Positions 8,186-16,513 of a stretch of 58,740 nucleotides of DNA are shown piece after piece. The notes below the pieces were generated by a model. The model searched no databases and was not told where the DNA came from. It saw nothing but the letters and a program-made list of their open reading frames with translations. How positions within the stretch are numbered: position 1 is the first letter of the stretch; each line of letters begins with the position of its first letter. Origin of the DNA: CAYJFQ01 sp964369955 (GTDB taxonomy: Bacteria > Bacillota_I > Bacilli_A > Erysipelotrichales > Erysipelotrichaceae); assembly GCA_964369955.1 (NCBI GenBank), contig CAYJFQ010000009.1, positions 1 through 58,740 of the forward strand, written 5' to 3'. The translations under genes and the position numbers were made by a program.

Positions 8186-9024
8186 TGAAAAAAATAGTTG
8201 CAATATTAGCGGCATTATTATTAATCACTGGTTGTAGTGATGCATATGCTGAAGTCAAAAATTCAGTTGATTTTGTAAAAGTTGGAAATGATACTATTTC
8301 AAGTGAAGATATTTATCCAAGTTTAGTAGAATACTACGGGATTGAATATGTAATTAACTTTATTCACAAAGTGATTTATGATGCTGAAGTTACTGATTAT
8401 GATTTACAAGCAAGAATTGATGAAGAAATTGCTAAAGCAAAAGAAACTGATGGTGATGAATATTATAAAACTCAAGGATTTGATACTGAAGATGAATACT
8501 TAGTATTAATTACTGATGTCTTAATTTATGAAGCTATCATTAAAAACTATGTAAATACTAATTTTGAAAACTTAGTGAATAGTTATTTACCAGTCAAAAT
8601 GCGTGTTGCTGATTTTACAGATAAAGAAACTGCTGAACAAGCTATTAAAGAATTGAAGGCTGGTGAAGGATTTAACGATGTATTAGACGGTAAGTTTACT
8701 GAACTTTATAAAGGAGAAGAAAAAGTATATTCTACTTTAGATACGCTTCCAAGTGAAGTTGTTTCATATGCAATGTATGCTGATCGTCCAAATATACCAG
8801 ATTCACCAATCTCAACAAGTGATGGTAGATTCTATGTAGTACAAATCACAAATACTGATCCTGAAACTTTTAAAGAAGATATTGTTGATAGTTTCATCAA
8901 TCATAGCCCTATCATTCAAGGTGGTATGAATTATTATACTAATAAATTAGGAATAACTTTCCACGATAAAGCAATCCATGATTTATTACTTGATTCTTAT
9001 CCTGAATATTTCGGAAACAACTAA
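8185..9024 (+). CDS. Lipoprotein, PrsA/SurA-like companion
   Basis: 279-aa lipoprotein: signal peptide of about 16 residues and lipobox LITGC. The body looks like a diverged SurA/PrsA-type protein; residues 135-225 loosely follow the parvulin pattern (VADFTDKETAEQAIKELKAGEGF, then SDGRFYVVQITN) but with weak motifs, so it is probably chaperone-like and not an active isomerase. TAATG overlap with the upstream foldase gene shows they are one operon. A paralogous origin of the two genes is likely. Function is inferred. Confidence 0.72.
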   Translation: MKKIVAILAALLLITGCSDAYAEVKNSVDFVKVGNDTISSEDIYPSLVEYYGIEYVINFIHKVIYDAEVTDYDLQARIDEEIAKAKETDGDEYYKTQGFDTEDEYLVLITDVLIYEAIIKNYVNTNFENLVNSYLPVKMRVADFTDKETAEQAIKELKAGEGFNDVLDGKFTELYKGEEKVYSTLDTLPSEVVSYAMYADRPNIPDSPISTSDGRFYVVQITNTDPETFKEDIVDSFINHSPIIQGGMNYYTNKLGITFHDKAIHDLLLDSYPEYFGNN

Positions 9025-9047
9025 AAGGCAATTATTGCCTTTTTTTA
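9023..9047 (+). terminator. Hairpin and U-tract between lipoprotein and HIT genes
   Basis: Stem AAAAGGCAA/TTGCCTTTT with a 3-nt loop followed by a T-run; it overlaps the stop codon of the lipoprotein gene and ends only 14 nt before the HIT start. No promoter fits between the hairpin and the HIT Shine-Dalgarno site, so it may act as a partial (read-through) terminator. Confidence 0.75.
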
Positions 9048-9060
9048 GAAAGGAATACTT

Positions 9061-9450
9061 ATGTGTATATTTTGTAAAATAGTTAATGGTGAATTGCCAA
9101 GTCGTAAAATTTATGAAGATGATGATATTGTTGCTTTTTTAGATATTAATCCTGCTGCTAAAGGTCACACTTTAGTACTTCCCAAAAAACACTATCAGGA
9201 TATCTTAGATACTCCAAGCGATATTTTATACAAACAAATGAAAGTCACTAAAAAGTTAACCAAAGAAATATTGAGGAAATTAAATGCTGATGGAGCTAAT
9301 ATTTTAAATAATTTAAATGAGGCTTCAGGACAAGTTATCTTCCATAATCATTTTCATATTATTCCTAGGTTTGATAATGATGAATTTAAAATTATTCATC
9401 CTACATATGATTTTAACTTAGATGAAATTCATTCGATCTTAACTAAATAG
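9061..9450 (+). CDS. hinT: HIT family nucleotide-binding hydrolase
   Basis: Histidine-triad protein: hydrolyses nucleoside phosphoramidates or acyl-adenylates in the cytosol. The triad HNHFHI is at residues 95-100 (His95, 97, 99; followed by IPR), and CxxC at residues 2-5 fits the zinc-binding HIT subgroup. At 129 aa it is slightly shorter than most Bacillus Hit proteins (about 145 aa). AAAGGA precedes the ATG. It follows the prsA-like pair, separated by a hairpin. Confidence 0.9.
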   Translation: MCIFCKIVNGELPSRKIYEDDDIVAFLDINPAAKGHTLVLPKKHYQDILDTPSDILYKQMKVTKKLTKEILRKLNADGANILNNLNEASGQVIFHNHFHIIPRFDNDEFKIIHPTYDFNLDEIHSILTK

Positions 9451-9458
9451 TAATCAAC

Positions 9459-9500
9459 AAAAAAGGTATATTTTCTTAATTTTAGAAAGTATACCTTTTA
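9459..9500. terminator. Bidirectional terminator between hinT and the transaldolase-like gene
   Basis: Stem AAAAGGTATA (9461-9470) / TATACCTTTT (9490-9499), extended inward by TTTTCT/AGAAA. T-rich on both exits, placed between convergent genes. Confidence 0.85.
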
Positions 9501-9502
9501 TT

Positions 9503-10567
9503 TTATGGTTTTTTTAGCATCATCTCTCTGATTCTAATTCTTGCTTTATCATATTCTTCACTAAAGTAATGAATAGTTAGTGTCACAGGCGGAAAACTAT
9601 CAAACTCTTCTATAGTTAAAGAATGTTCATTATATGCCTTAACAAATGGTTGTAACTTATTTAGTTGATTAATTACCTCATTATCAACTTCAACATCAAA
9701 GTAGTTCTTAATTTCTAAGTCACATTTTTCAAAGCGTTTTTGCCATCTAGCAGGAATTGTCATAATTAAATCTCCGCCAATAAATTCCGACCAATGTAAT
9801 TGATGTCGATAGTAAGCTGTTAAAATTCTTGTTTTATATTTTCTTTCTTTGTATATCTTACTTATCTTTTTACAAATCGCTACTCCTGGCCAGTTTAAAG
9901 CATCTGGATGAATAACAATATTTTCTTTATCAACATAACTTCTTAACCAATCATCCTGCATTCCTAATAGTACAGCGCAAACAGGATTAATATTGGTTAT
10001 ATCTTTCCCTTCCATCTCACGTCTATTAAGTCCTTTTTCAATAGCACGCGCTACCGCTATTGCTTGATCGACACTATAACATAGAGTTGCCATTACACTG
10101 ATTCCTAAATAGGTAGCCTCTTCCATTGCGTTAATGCCAGCGCTAGTTGTCGGAATCTTAACTTGCATGTTAGGACCACAAGAATCGACTTCTAGAGCCA
10201 TTGAAATCATCTCCGATGTACTATTATATCGATAGATAGAAGTTTGAATAGAATATCTGCCCTTTAAAGGAGTACCAACTTCCCATAATGGTAACATTAC
10301 CTTACTTCTTTCTTTTCCCATTTCCAAAGTCCATGCCCACAACACCTCTTCTTCATTTAGTGTTGGATATTTGCTTTTAAGTCTATTAACAACCGCTGAG
10401 TGTACTTCTTCTCTTTCTTGCAACAACATACGCGATACCCAAGTTGGACTTGTAGTGACCCCAGTTACACCTTGAGTAATGCCATAATTATGATCATCAA
10501 CATGGAATGAATCCATCCATATTTCAGTCATCGGAAACTTCTCTCTCATTTCAAGTAATTTACTCAT
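9503..10567 (-). CDS. Transaldolase family protein
   Basis: Transaldolase/fructose-6-phosphate aldolase superfamily TIM barrel. GVTTSPTWVSR (about residues 36-46) matches the N-terminal transaldolase motif, and K137 in NMQVKIPTT is the expected Schiff-base lysine; PVCAVLLGMQDDW follows. The 354 aa are longer than the 220-aa Fsa/TalC group and diverge from classical TalB, so the exact substrate is open. AGGAGG precedes the ATG. Single gene between terminators. Confidence 0.82.
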   Translation of the reverse strand: MSKLLEMREKFPMTEIWMDSFHVDDHNYGITQGVTGVTTSPTWVSRMLLQEREEVHSAVVNRLKSKYPTLNEEEVLWAWTLEMGKERSKVMLPLWEVGTPLKGRYSIQTSIYRYNSTSEMISMALEVDSCGPNMQVKIPTTSAGINAMEEATYLGISVMATLCYSVDQAIAVARAIEKGLNRREMEGKDITNINPVCAVLLGMQDDWLRSYVDKENIVIHPDALNWPGVAICKKISKIYKERKYKTRILTAYYRHQLHWSEFIGGDLIMTIPARWQKRFEKCDLEIKNYFDVEVDNEVINQLNKLQPFVKAYNEHSLTIEEFDSFPPVTLTIHYFSEEYDKARIRIREMMLKKP

Positions 10568-10612
10568 AACTACCTCCTAACACTTTTAATTATATAGCAT
10601 TAAGCTAATAAA

Positions 10613-10637
10613 AAAAGGAGTACTTTCGTACTCCTTA
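10613..10637 (-). terminator. Terminator of the NCS2 permease gene
   Basis: Perfect 9-bp stem AAGGAGTAC/GTACTCCTT (10615-10636) with a TTTC/GAAA tetraloop and a run of seven Ts on the minus strand. Confidence 0.88.
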
Positions 10638-10643
10638 AATCAA

Positions 10644-11987
10644 TTAAAGCATGAAATAAATAATAAACGCTATATCAAGTAAATAAATCACTAAATTAAC
10701 ATCTCTTGCTTTACCCTTTGCAATATGAGCAACTGTATAAACGATGAAACCTGCAGCCATTCCACTTGCAATAGAATAAGATAATAACATTCCAATAATT
10801 ACTGTAAAAGCACTAGCCGCAACTTCAAACTCTCCAAGATTAACATCTTTAAGTTGAGTAATCATTAAGATTCCAACAATAATTAAAGCTGGAGAAGTCA
10901 CAGGAGATAAGAAAGCACCATCAACAGGAATAGCTCCAACAACAGAAAGTAAAGGTAAGAAGAATATAGATAAGAAGAATAATACTCCAGTAGTAATAGC
11001 TGTTAAACCAGTTTTACCACCAGCAGCAACTCCTGAACCTGATTCAACAAATGATGTAATAGTGCTCGTTCCTAAGAAAGCACCAATCATAGTACCAATA
11101 GAATCAGCATATAATGCTTTTTCAACATTCTCTAATTCACCTTTGTCATTAACTAAACCTAAGTTGTTACCAACAGCAACTAAAGTACCAGAAGTATCAA
11201 AGAAGTCAATGAATAAGAATGTAAAGATAACAATAAACACTTCAGGCTTAGTAAACAAAGTTGATAAACCTGAGAAAGCAGCACCAACAGTATGGATCTC
11301 AAAATTAGCAGAAACAATGCCAGTAGGCATAGCAGGCATTCCAGCGACACCCAATAATCCTGCAATTACACCAACAACTGCAGTAATAACTAAACCATAA
11401 AATGCAGCAGCATTAACATTTTTACCCATTAAATAAATGCTAACAAGTAAACCGAAAATCGCTAATAAAACAGTAGGATTAGTGAAATCACCAAAAGCAA
11501 CTAAAGTAGAGGGATTCCCAACTACAATACCTGCATTTACAAAACCAATAAAAGCAATAAAGAATCCAATACCAGCACCAATAGATAATTTTAAACTCTT
11601 TGGAATTGAATTAATAATTTTCTTTCTTAAACCAGTAACTGAAATAACAAAGAACGCAATACCAGAAACTAATACAGCAGCTAAAGCCTCTTCAAAAGTA
11701 AAACCATAACCTAAACATACTGTATAAGTAAAGTAAGCATTAATACCCATACCAGCAGATAAAGCAACAGGGTAATTAGCAAGTAATCCCATAATAATAC
11801 ATGCAACGCCACTTGCGATAGCGGTAGCTAAGAATACAGAGTTAAAATCTAACCCCTCAACTGAAGACAACATTCCAGGATTTACTCCTAAAATGTAAGC
11901 CATAGTTAAGAACGTAGTAATACCAGCCATGATCTCAACTTTAACACTTGTTTTCTTTTCAGAAAGTTTAAATAATTTTTCTAACAT
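10644..11987 (-). CDS. NCS2/AzgA-type guanine-hypoxanthine permease
   Basis: Multi-pass (12-14 helices) nucleobase:cation symporter of the AzgA/PbuG group. Signature stretches are ITTFLTMAYIL near the N-terminus, ALSAGMGINAYF, FLFIDFFDTSGTLVAVG, and GTSTITSFVESGSGVAAGGKTG. The start is the ATG at 11987 (447 aa), preceded by AAGGAG; an in-frame codon 30 nt upstream lacks a site. The upstream guanine-type riboswitch supports guanine/hypoxanthine as substrate. Monocistronic. Confidence 0.93.
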   Translation of the reverse strand: MLEKLFKLSEKKTSVKVEIMAGITTFLTMAYILGVNPGMLSSVEGLDFNSVFLATAIASGVACIIMGLLANYPVALSAGMGINAYFTYTVCLGYGFTFEEALAAVLVSGIAFFVISVTGLRKKIINSIPKSLKLSIGAGIGFFIAFIGFVNAGIVVGNPSTLVAFGDFTNPTVLLAIFGLLVSIYLMGKNVNAAAFYGLVITAVVGVIAGLLGVAGMPAMPTGIVSANFEIHTVGAAFSGLSTLFTKPEVFIVIFTFLFIDFFDTSGTLVAVGNNLGLVNDKGELENVEKALYADSIGTMIGAFLGTSTITSFVESGSGVAAGGKTGLTAITTGVLFFLSIFFLPLLSVVGAIPVDGAFLSPVTSPALIIVGILMITQLKDVNLGEFEVAASAFTVIIGMLLSYSIASGMAAGFIVYTVAHIAKGKARDVNLVIYLLDIAFIIYFML

Positions 11988-12017
11988 TTTTTTCTCCTTT
12001 TTTCGCTGTATCACCAA

Positions 12018-12056
12018 ATAAAAAAAGGCATGTTATAGCCTCACGATTAAAAAGTC
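12018..12056 (-). terminator. Riboswitch expression-platform terminator
   Basis: Downstream of the purine aptamer, the minus strand carries AGGC/GCCT arms around TATAACAT followed by a T7 run, about 30 nt before the permease ATG. It would be stabilised when ligand locks the aptamer. The pairing partner for antitermination probably lies in the 3' side of P1. Confidence 0.6.
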
Positions 12057-12057
12057 G

Positions 12058-12131
12058 ACTAGTAACATAGTGATGCATTTACGGTGCATCGTAGAGACTC
12101 CCACCCATATTGTGAGATTATATGGTAATAC
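12058..12131 (-). promoter_or_regulatory. Purine riboswitch, guanine type
   Basis: Minus-strand aptamer core is clear: UAUAAUCUCAC, L2 AAUAUGG, J2/3 UCUCUAC, P3 GAUGCA/UGCAUC closing L3 CCGUAAA, and J3/1 ACUAUG. The position that pairs with ligand is C (CACUAUG), which in this class indicates guanine/hypoxanthine over adenine. It sits in the leader of the NCS2 permease and should switch the gene off when guanine is plentiful. Confidence 0.93.
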
Positions 12132-12137
12132 CAAAAG

Positions 12138-12146
12138 ATTATAACA
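12138..12146 (-). promoter_or_regulatory. Extended -10 promoter of the permease
   Basis: Minus strand TGTTATAAT (hexamer at 12138-12143) just upstream of the aptamer; the transcript should start about at 12131. No clear -35. Confidence 0.6.
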
Positions 12147-12179
12147 TAATTAAACTAAAGAAAAACACCTTATTTTAAA

Positions 12180-12212
12180 AAAAAGCAAAAGTATTTCCAT
12201 TAATTAAAATAC
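12180..12212 (-). terminator. Probable terminator of the glycan cluster
   Basis: Stem GTATTT/AAATAC (12191-12212) overlapping the stop codon of the UbiA-family gene, followed on the minus strand by TTTTGCTTTTTTTT. The stem is short, so confidence is moderate. Confidence 0.55.
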
Positions 12213-13051
12213 AACAACAAACAAACCAAAAAGGCATAAATTAAAACCATTAATATCAATGATTTAGAAGATAATAAAACATTTACAGGATCTCCATCAC
12301 TGTTGCCGTTAACAATTTTGTTATACCTCAAAACAATTAGAACAACAAATATAAAACTAAATAGCATATAATTATTTACTGAACTTAAAGACCATAAAAC
12401 ATAAAAAAGAAAAATAAAAACAATTGAAACATTCATCCAAAATGTTAACCCTCTTACAGTATAGAATTTCAATGACCCACGTGAACTAGCTCCAATTATC
12501 TTCAATTCATTTCTACGCTTTCCTAAACCTAAATAGAAAGACATAGCCATAACAGTTAAAATTAACCAATTCGAAATCTCAATTCCAACAATCACCCCAC
12601 CAAACATTACCCTCATAATAAAACCAGAAACCAAGATAATCAAATCAATAACTGGAACATTTTTAAAGCCTAAACTATAAAAAATGTTTATTAACAGATA
12701 AACAAACATGATCATTGTAGAAAAACCAAAAGAAAAATTGTTTAAATTGAAATCAATAACTACAGCTATCACAAGCAAACAAAACCCAACAATTAAAGCA
12801 CTCTTAACACTAACTCTATCACTAGCAATCGGTCTTTTACATTTAATGGGATGTGCAGCATCTTTGTCACAATCATTAATGTCATTAACTATATAAACAA
12901 CAGATGCTATTAGGGAGAATGAAATGAAACCAAGAGTTGCCTTCAATAAAAGATCAAAATCATTAATGTTTGCACTAAAAAAAAGAGGAAGGAAAATTAA
13001 AAGGTTTTTTATATAATGTTTAATTCTTAGTAGTTTAATATAATTTATCAT
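12200..13051 (-). CDS. UbiA-family prenyltransferase, DPPR synthase-like
   Basis: Multi-pass membrane protein of the UbiA superfamily. The motif NDINDCDKDAAHPIKCKRPIAS (about residues 56-77, N-terminal part split here from its tail) and the later YLGLGKRRNEL closely follow decaprenyl-phosphate 5-phosphoribosyltransferase (mycobacterial Rv3806c), which joins phosphoribose from PRPP to a polyprenyl phosphate. It is therefore probably a polyprenyl-phosphate phosphoribosyltransferase and not a quinone or heme enzyme. Start at ATG 13051 (AAGGTGAAG site), not the TTG 21 nt upstream. It is last of four glycan genes. Confidence 0.82.
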   Translation of the reverse strand: MINYIKLLRIKHYIKNLLIFLPLFFSANINDFDLLLKATLGFISFSLIASVVYIVNDINDCDKDAAHPIKCKRPIASDRVSVKSALIVGFCLLVIAVVIDFNLNNFSFGFSTMIMFVYLLINIFYSLGFKNVPVIDLIILVSGFIMRVMFGGVIVGIEISNWLILTVMAMSFYLGLGKRRNELKIIGASSRGSLKFYTVRGLTFWMNVSIVFIFLFYVLWSLSSVNNYMLFSFIFVVLIVLRYNKIVNGNSDGDPVNVLLSSKSLILMVLIYAFLVCLLLYFN

Positions 13052-13058
13052 TAAATCT

Positions 13059-13454
13059 TCACCTTTCTCCAACTATTTTTTTAGTTATAACATAGTTAAT
13101 TCCAGTAAAGAAAATTGTTAAAACTATTTTGCTAACTATTTGATTAAAATTCATCAAGTCCACTAATATAAATAATAAAATAACATCAAAAAACAATATT
13201 GAGATTCTCATCAATAAGAAATTAATAACCTTGCTGACTTGTTCCTTAATGATAAAAATTTGATTAAAAGTTACATTTAAATTTATAAAATATGAAATTA
13301 GATTTGAAATTATAAATGAAATTACATTTGATAACAAATAATGAAATGATAAACAATCAATAAAAAACAAAAAAATGTAAATATTTATAACTGTCATAAT
13401 AGAACCAATGATTAAAAATCTTAAAAACATATTAAATTCTTTCATATTTATCAT
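13059..13454 (-). CDS. GtrA-like membrane protein
   Basis: Small protein with four predicted transmembrane helices, of the GtrA family, whose members help move polyprenyl-phosphate-linked sugars across the membrane or assist their use. The pattern FLRFLIIGSIMTVINIYIF at the N-terminus and the closing GINYVITKKI are family-like. I start at the ATG at 13454, which overlaps the GT2 stop as ATGA (131 aa); the TTG four codons upstream is less likely. Its place between a GT2 and a DPPR-synthase-like enzyme fits lipid-linked sugar handling. Confidence 0.78.
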   Translation of the reverse strand: MINMKEFNMFLRFLIIGSIMTVINIYIFLFFIDCLSFHYLLSNVISFIISNLISYFINLNVTFNQIFIIKEQVSKVINFLLMRISILFFDVILLFILVDLMNFNQIVSKIVLTIFFTGINYVITKKIVGER

Positions 13455-14428
13455 AGCGTTGGCCAAAACCTTTTTAAGTCAATATTTGCATATATCTTTA
13501 AAAATGCATTTAACAGTCCAAGAACATCTAACAATAGCATTATTCTAACTACAACTTGCAAAACAAAACGCTCACCCTTCAAATCAACTTTCCGATAATT
13601 AGGAAAATTTTCTCTAATAAAATTAAACAATTTCTCACTTTCAATCATCATCGAATCGTTACCAACATTATTTCCAAGCTTCAACAAATGCCAACAAGCA
13701 AATTTGAAAATATTACCGTTGAGAATGTTGTAGTCCAATTTCTCATTACTTATTAAACTTCTAAGATAATCAACGCTAATATCTGTACTATTTTTTGGAA
13801 ATTTTAGCAATGTTGTATTAACCACTGAATTACTATTAAATACATAATAATATTTTGGAGTAGGATTGTAGTAGAAACTGGGGTTACAAGCTTTAACAGA
13901 TAAATTAAACAGTAAGTCATCAATGACATTAAAATATGGAATCATTAGATCATTATTATCGATTAAATCTCTTTTATAAAGTTTTCCATAATTTGCAATA
14001 TTTTGTTTGTAAGCAACATAATCACTAGTATAATCTCTAAGTTTGCTAGAACCATCACTATTAATTCTTACAAAATTACTGATAACAATGTCTGGAAAAT
14101 TGTTTTCTTTTGCTGATTTAACTAACTCTTCCAAATAGTTATCAGATATGTAATCATCACAATCCAAGAAAGCTAAATACTTTCCGTTAGCATATTTAAT
14201 CGCTTCATTCTTTGCGCCACCCGGTCCATTATTATTCTTTGAGCTAATTACTAAAACTCTATCATCATTTTTCTTTATATCTTCTAACATTTCCAAGGTT
14301 TTATCAGTAGATGCATCATTGGAAAAAATTAACTGAAAATCAGTAAACGTTTGCCTACATAAGTTATCATATATTTTAGAAATGAATTTTTCACCATTAT
14401 AAATCCCAATTATGACTGATACTAGCAT
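13451..14428 (-). CDS. Family 2 glycosyltransferase
   Basis: GT-A fold glycosyltransferase. VSVIIGIYNGEKFI (residues 3-16), the NDASTDKT block (38-45) and the metal-binding DCDD (89-92) are intact; the remaining 230 residues are the acceptor region. C-terminal hydrophobic stretch (about 283-310) suggests membrane association. It overlaps the upstream membrane protein by 7 nt and the GtrA gene by 4 nt (ends in TGA). Sugar donor and acceptor cannot be read from sequence; it may make a polyprenyl-phosphate sugar or extend a surface glycan. Confidence 0.9.
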   Translation of the reverse strand: MLVSVIIGIYNGEKFISKIYDNLCRQTFTDFQLIFSNDASTDKTLEMLEDIKKNDDRVLVISSKNNNGPGGAKNEAIKYANGKYLAFLDCDDYISDNYLEELVKSAKENNFPDIVISNFVRINSDGSSKLRDYTSDYVAYKQNIANYGKLYKRDLIDNNDLMIPYFNVIDDLLFNLSVKACNPSFYYNPTPKYYYVFNSNSVVNTTLLKFPKNSTDISVDYLRSLISNEKLDYNILNGNIFKFACWHLLKLGNNVGNDSMMIESEKLFNFIRENFPNYRKVDLKGERFVLQVVVRIMLLLDVLGLLNAFLKIYANIDLKRFWPTL

Positions 14429-15945
14429 TGTTTATCCCTTACTTCCTTATTGCTTATAGCAACAGTTAAATGATTAACACAAGCAGCTGAAACGATCGCA
14501 AGCTGAGGAAAAATCAAAATTTTATATCTAGGTTGTACACCGCCTAAAATTAAGATGGCAATATATCCCATTATCATCAAAAAAACTAATGATAGAGCTT
14601 TATCATCTTTTTTTGAAAATATACCATAAAACCCTAAAATCATGCTTAACAAATAAATCACACTTATAAAAGCGTTCAATACTGATCCTATAAAATTGTT
14701 GTACTTTACTTGATAAATATTATTATATTCAGGATTAGTATTACACCATGAAAAAAAACTAATGTCATTTCCAAATACTATATTAGCTTTTTCATAAAAT
14801 ATTCTAGGTAAATTCATGTAATTATTTTTCATTTCATCTTCAAACACTTTATGCATTTCATCTAAACTGTCTTCAAGATTATAATCATTACTAATTAGTA
14901 TTTCACCCCAATATTTGTTATAAAGATAATTTGAATCGAATATATTAGTATCTGGATTAAAAGAATAACCCCATGTTAAATATAATGGTGTAGCATCAAC
15001 TACCTCAATCTTATACTTGCTCTCTATAGAATTATTTATATAACTTGTTACAACACCACTAAAACCAAAGAATAAAATAACCACTAAAACTAATTTCATT
15101 ATATTCTCTTTAATTTGATCTTTATTAGATAAACCATAAAATACAAAAATTCCAAAATAGACTAACACCATATAGATAGATAGTGGCTTAAATAAATTTA
15201 ATAAGCAAAATAATAGCATTAATAATGCTAAGTACAAAAAGTTCTTTATTCGATCAGATTCTTTAAAAACAATTGACCACACAAAAATAATTAAAGACAT
15301 TATAAGGATGCTAAAATGATCAGGACTACTTAAATTAACATATAATATATAATGTGGAAAAATTGTCATTATTAACACTACAAACATTGCGATATTACGA
15401 TTAAATAATTTTGAAACTCCAAAGTATAAAACGATAGAACTAATAACATACAAAAATATGTTCAATAACTTAATATATGCATAACTATAACCAAAAACAC
15501 TGAATATAGATAAAACTATTTCATTAAATAGAAACCAAGCAGGAAATTTAGCAAAATAACTTTGATAATAATGATTATCAATCGGATTAATATTCTCTGT
15601 AAATTGATATCCACTTTCTAACAACTCATAAATATTGCCAGCATATCCAAAATCAGAAGTTTGATATGTTTTAAGAAACTCAATGTTGAAAAATCTAAAT
15701 ACGATTCCAGCAAATATTATCCCAAACAAAAGGTAGGCAAATTTTCTTTTTTGTATTTTACTTATCAATAAGTAAAATACAAAAAACAACACAAAAGTAA
15801 TGAATACAACCAAAATATAGAAAATAATTAATTCACTATTCAATAGATAACTGTCAATTACACGAAATTGAAAATAAGAGGCTATCAAAAAAGTTATCCC
15901 AACAACCACATAAAAACTTTTTTCTAAAAAACTCTTATTTATCAT
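14422..15945 (-). CDS. Multipass GT-C-like glycosyltransferase (putative)
   Basis: 507-aa integral membrane protein with about 12 hydrophobic helices. An acidic, conserved-looking loop after the third or fourth helix (YQTSDFGYAGNIYELL, about residues 94-109) and a large extracytoplasmic loop (about 325-410) resemble dolichyl/undecaprenyl-phosphate-sugar transferases of the GT-C fold (ArnT/PMT-like). I do not recognise the exact family. AGGAG precedes the ATG. As first gene of the cluster it could transfer the sugar flipped by the GtrA protein to an outside acceptor. Confidence 0.65.
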   Translation of the reverse strand: MINKSFLEKSFYVVVGITFLIASYFQFRVIDSYLLNSELIIFYILVVFITFVLFFVFYLLISKIQKRKFAYLLFGIIFAGIVFRFFNIEFLKTYQTSDFGYAGNIYELLESGYQFTENINPIDNHYYQSYFAKFPAWFLFNEIVLSIFSVFGYSYAYIKLLNIFLYVISSIVLYFGVSKLFNRNIAMFVVLIMTIFPHYILYVNLSSPDHFSILIMSLIIFVWSIVFKESDRIKNFLYLALLMLLFCLLNLFKPLSIYMVLVYFGIFVFYGLSNKDQIKENIMKLVLVVILFFGFSGVVTSYINNSIESKYKIEVVDATPLYLTWGYSFNPDTNIFDSNYLYNKYWGEILISNDYNLEDSLDEMHKVFEDEMKNNYMNLPRIFYEKANIVFGNDISFFSWCNTNPEYNNIYQVKYNNFIGSVLNAFISVIYLLSMILGFYGIFSKKDDKALSLVFLMIMGYIAILILGGVQPRYKILIFPQLAIVSAACVNHLTVAISNKEVRDKQC

Positions 15946-16096
15946 TAAACTCTCCTTAAAACAATACGCTTATTATAACAAATATTGTTAAAAATCTATA
16001 GTTCAACATAAATAAAAATATTGCTTATGATTAGCGATAAATAACTTAGACTTCTACAGTTACTTTACTATTTTGTAAAATTAAAAATCACCTTAA

Positions 16097-16513
16097 TCAT
16101 AGATTTTCAATAATTTTAGTCAATGTGGCTTTAAAGCTGTTAACTTCATCTTGACTAATTCCTGTGTATTGTTTACTATACAAATCTTTGGAAATCAAAT
16201 AAAAATTTTCCTTCAAATCTTTACCAGCATTGGTTAACTCTACATAGTGAAGTCTTTTATCATTAGGGCATTTTAATACACTAACCAAATTTAGTGACAC
16301 TAACTTATTAACTAAGGTGGTCGCTGTTTGTGGTTTTTTATTGACTCTTTTCGCAAGATCACTCATTGAAATTTTTTCACAATCAAGTAATACCATTAGT
16401 ATTGTTCCGTGTGAAGAAACAAGGTCGGTCAATCCGAATTCTTGAAGTCTTAGATTAATATAACTATTCATTAGATAATTTGCTTTCGAAATCAAATTAA
16501 AAGTATTGTCCAT
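16097..16513 (-). CDS. MarR-family transcriptional regulator
   Basis: Winged-helix DNA-binding dimer (138 aa). The HTH and wing are SMSDLAKRVNKKPQTATTLVNKLVSLNLVSVLKCPNDKRLHYVELTNAG, seen about residues 50-100. Start at ATG 16513, which overlaps the stop of the ABC ATPase gene (TGATG); a TTG upstream is in frame but less likely. As last gene of an amino-acid transporter operon it is likely to autoregulate it; a 12-bp palindrome between -35 and -10 of that operon (18831-18842) is the obvious candidate operator. Confidence 0.9.
   Translation of the reverse strand: MDNTFNLISKANYLMNSYINLRLQEFGLTDLVSSHGTILMVLLDCEKISMSDLAKRVNKKPQTATTLVNKLVSLNLVSVLKCPNDKRLHYVELTNAGKDLKENFYLISKDLYSKQYTGISQDEVNSFKATLTKIIENL

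Noticed and set aside
16511..16513. Mycoplasma genetic code (UGA as Trp)
   Set aside because: UGA serves as stop in the GT2, ABC ATPase, DUF362 and pcrA genes, and tryptophans are encoded by TGG.
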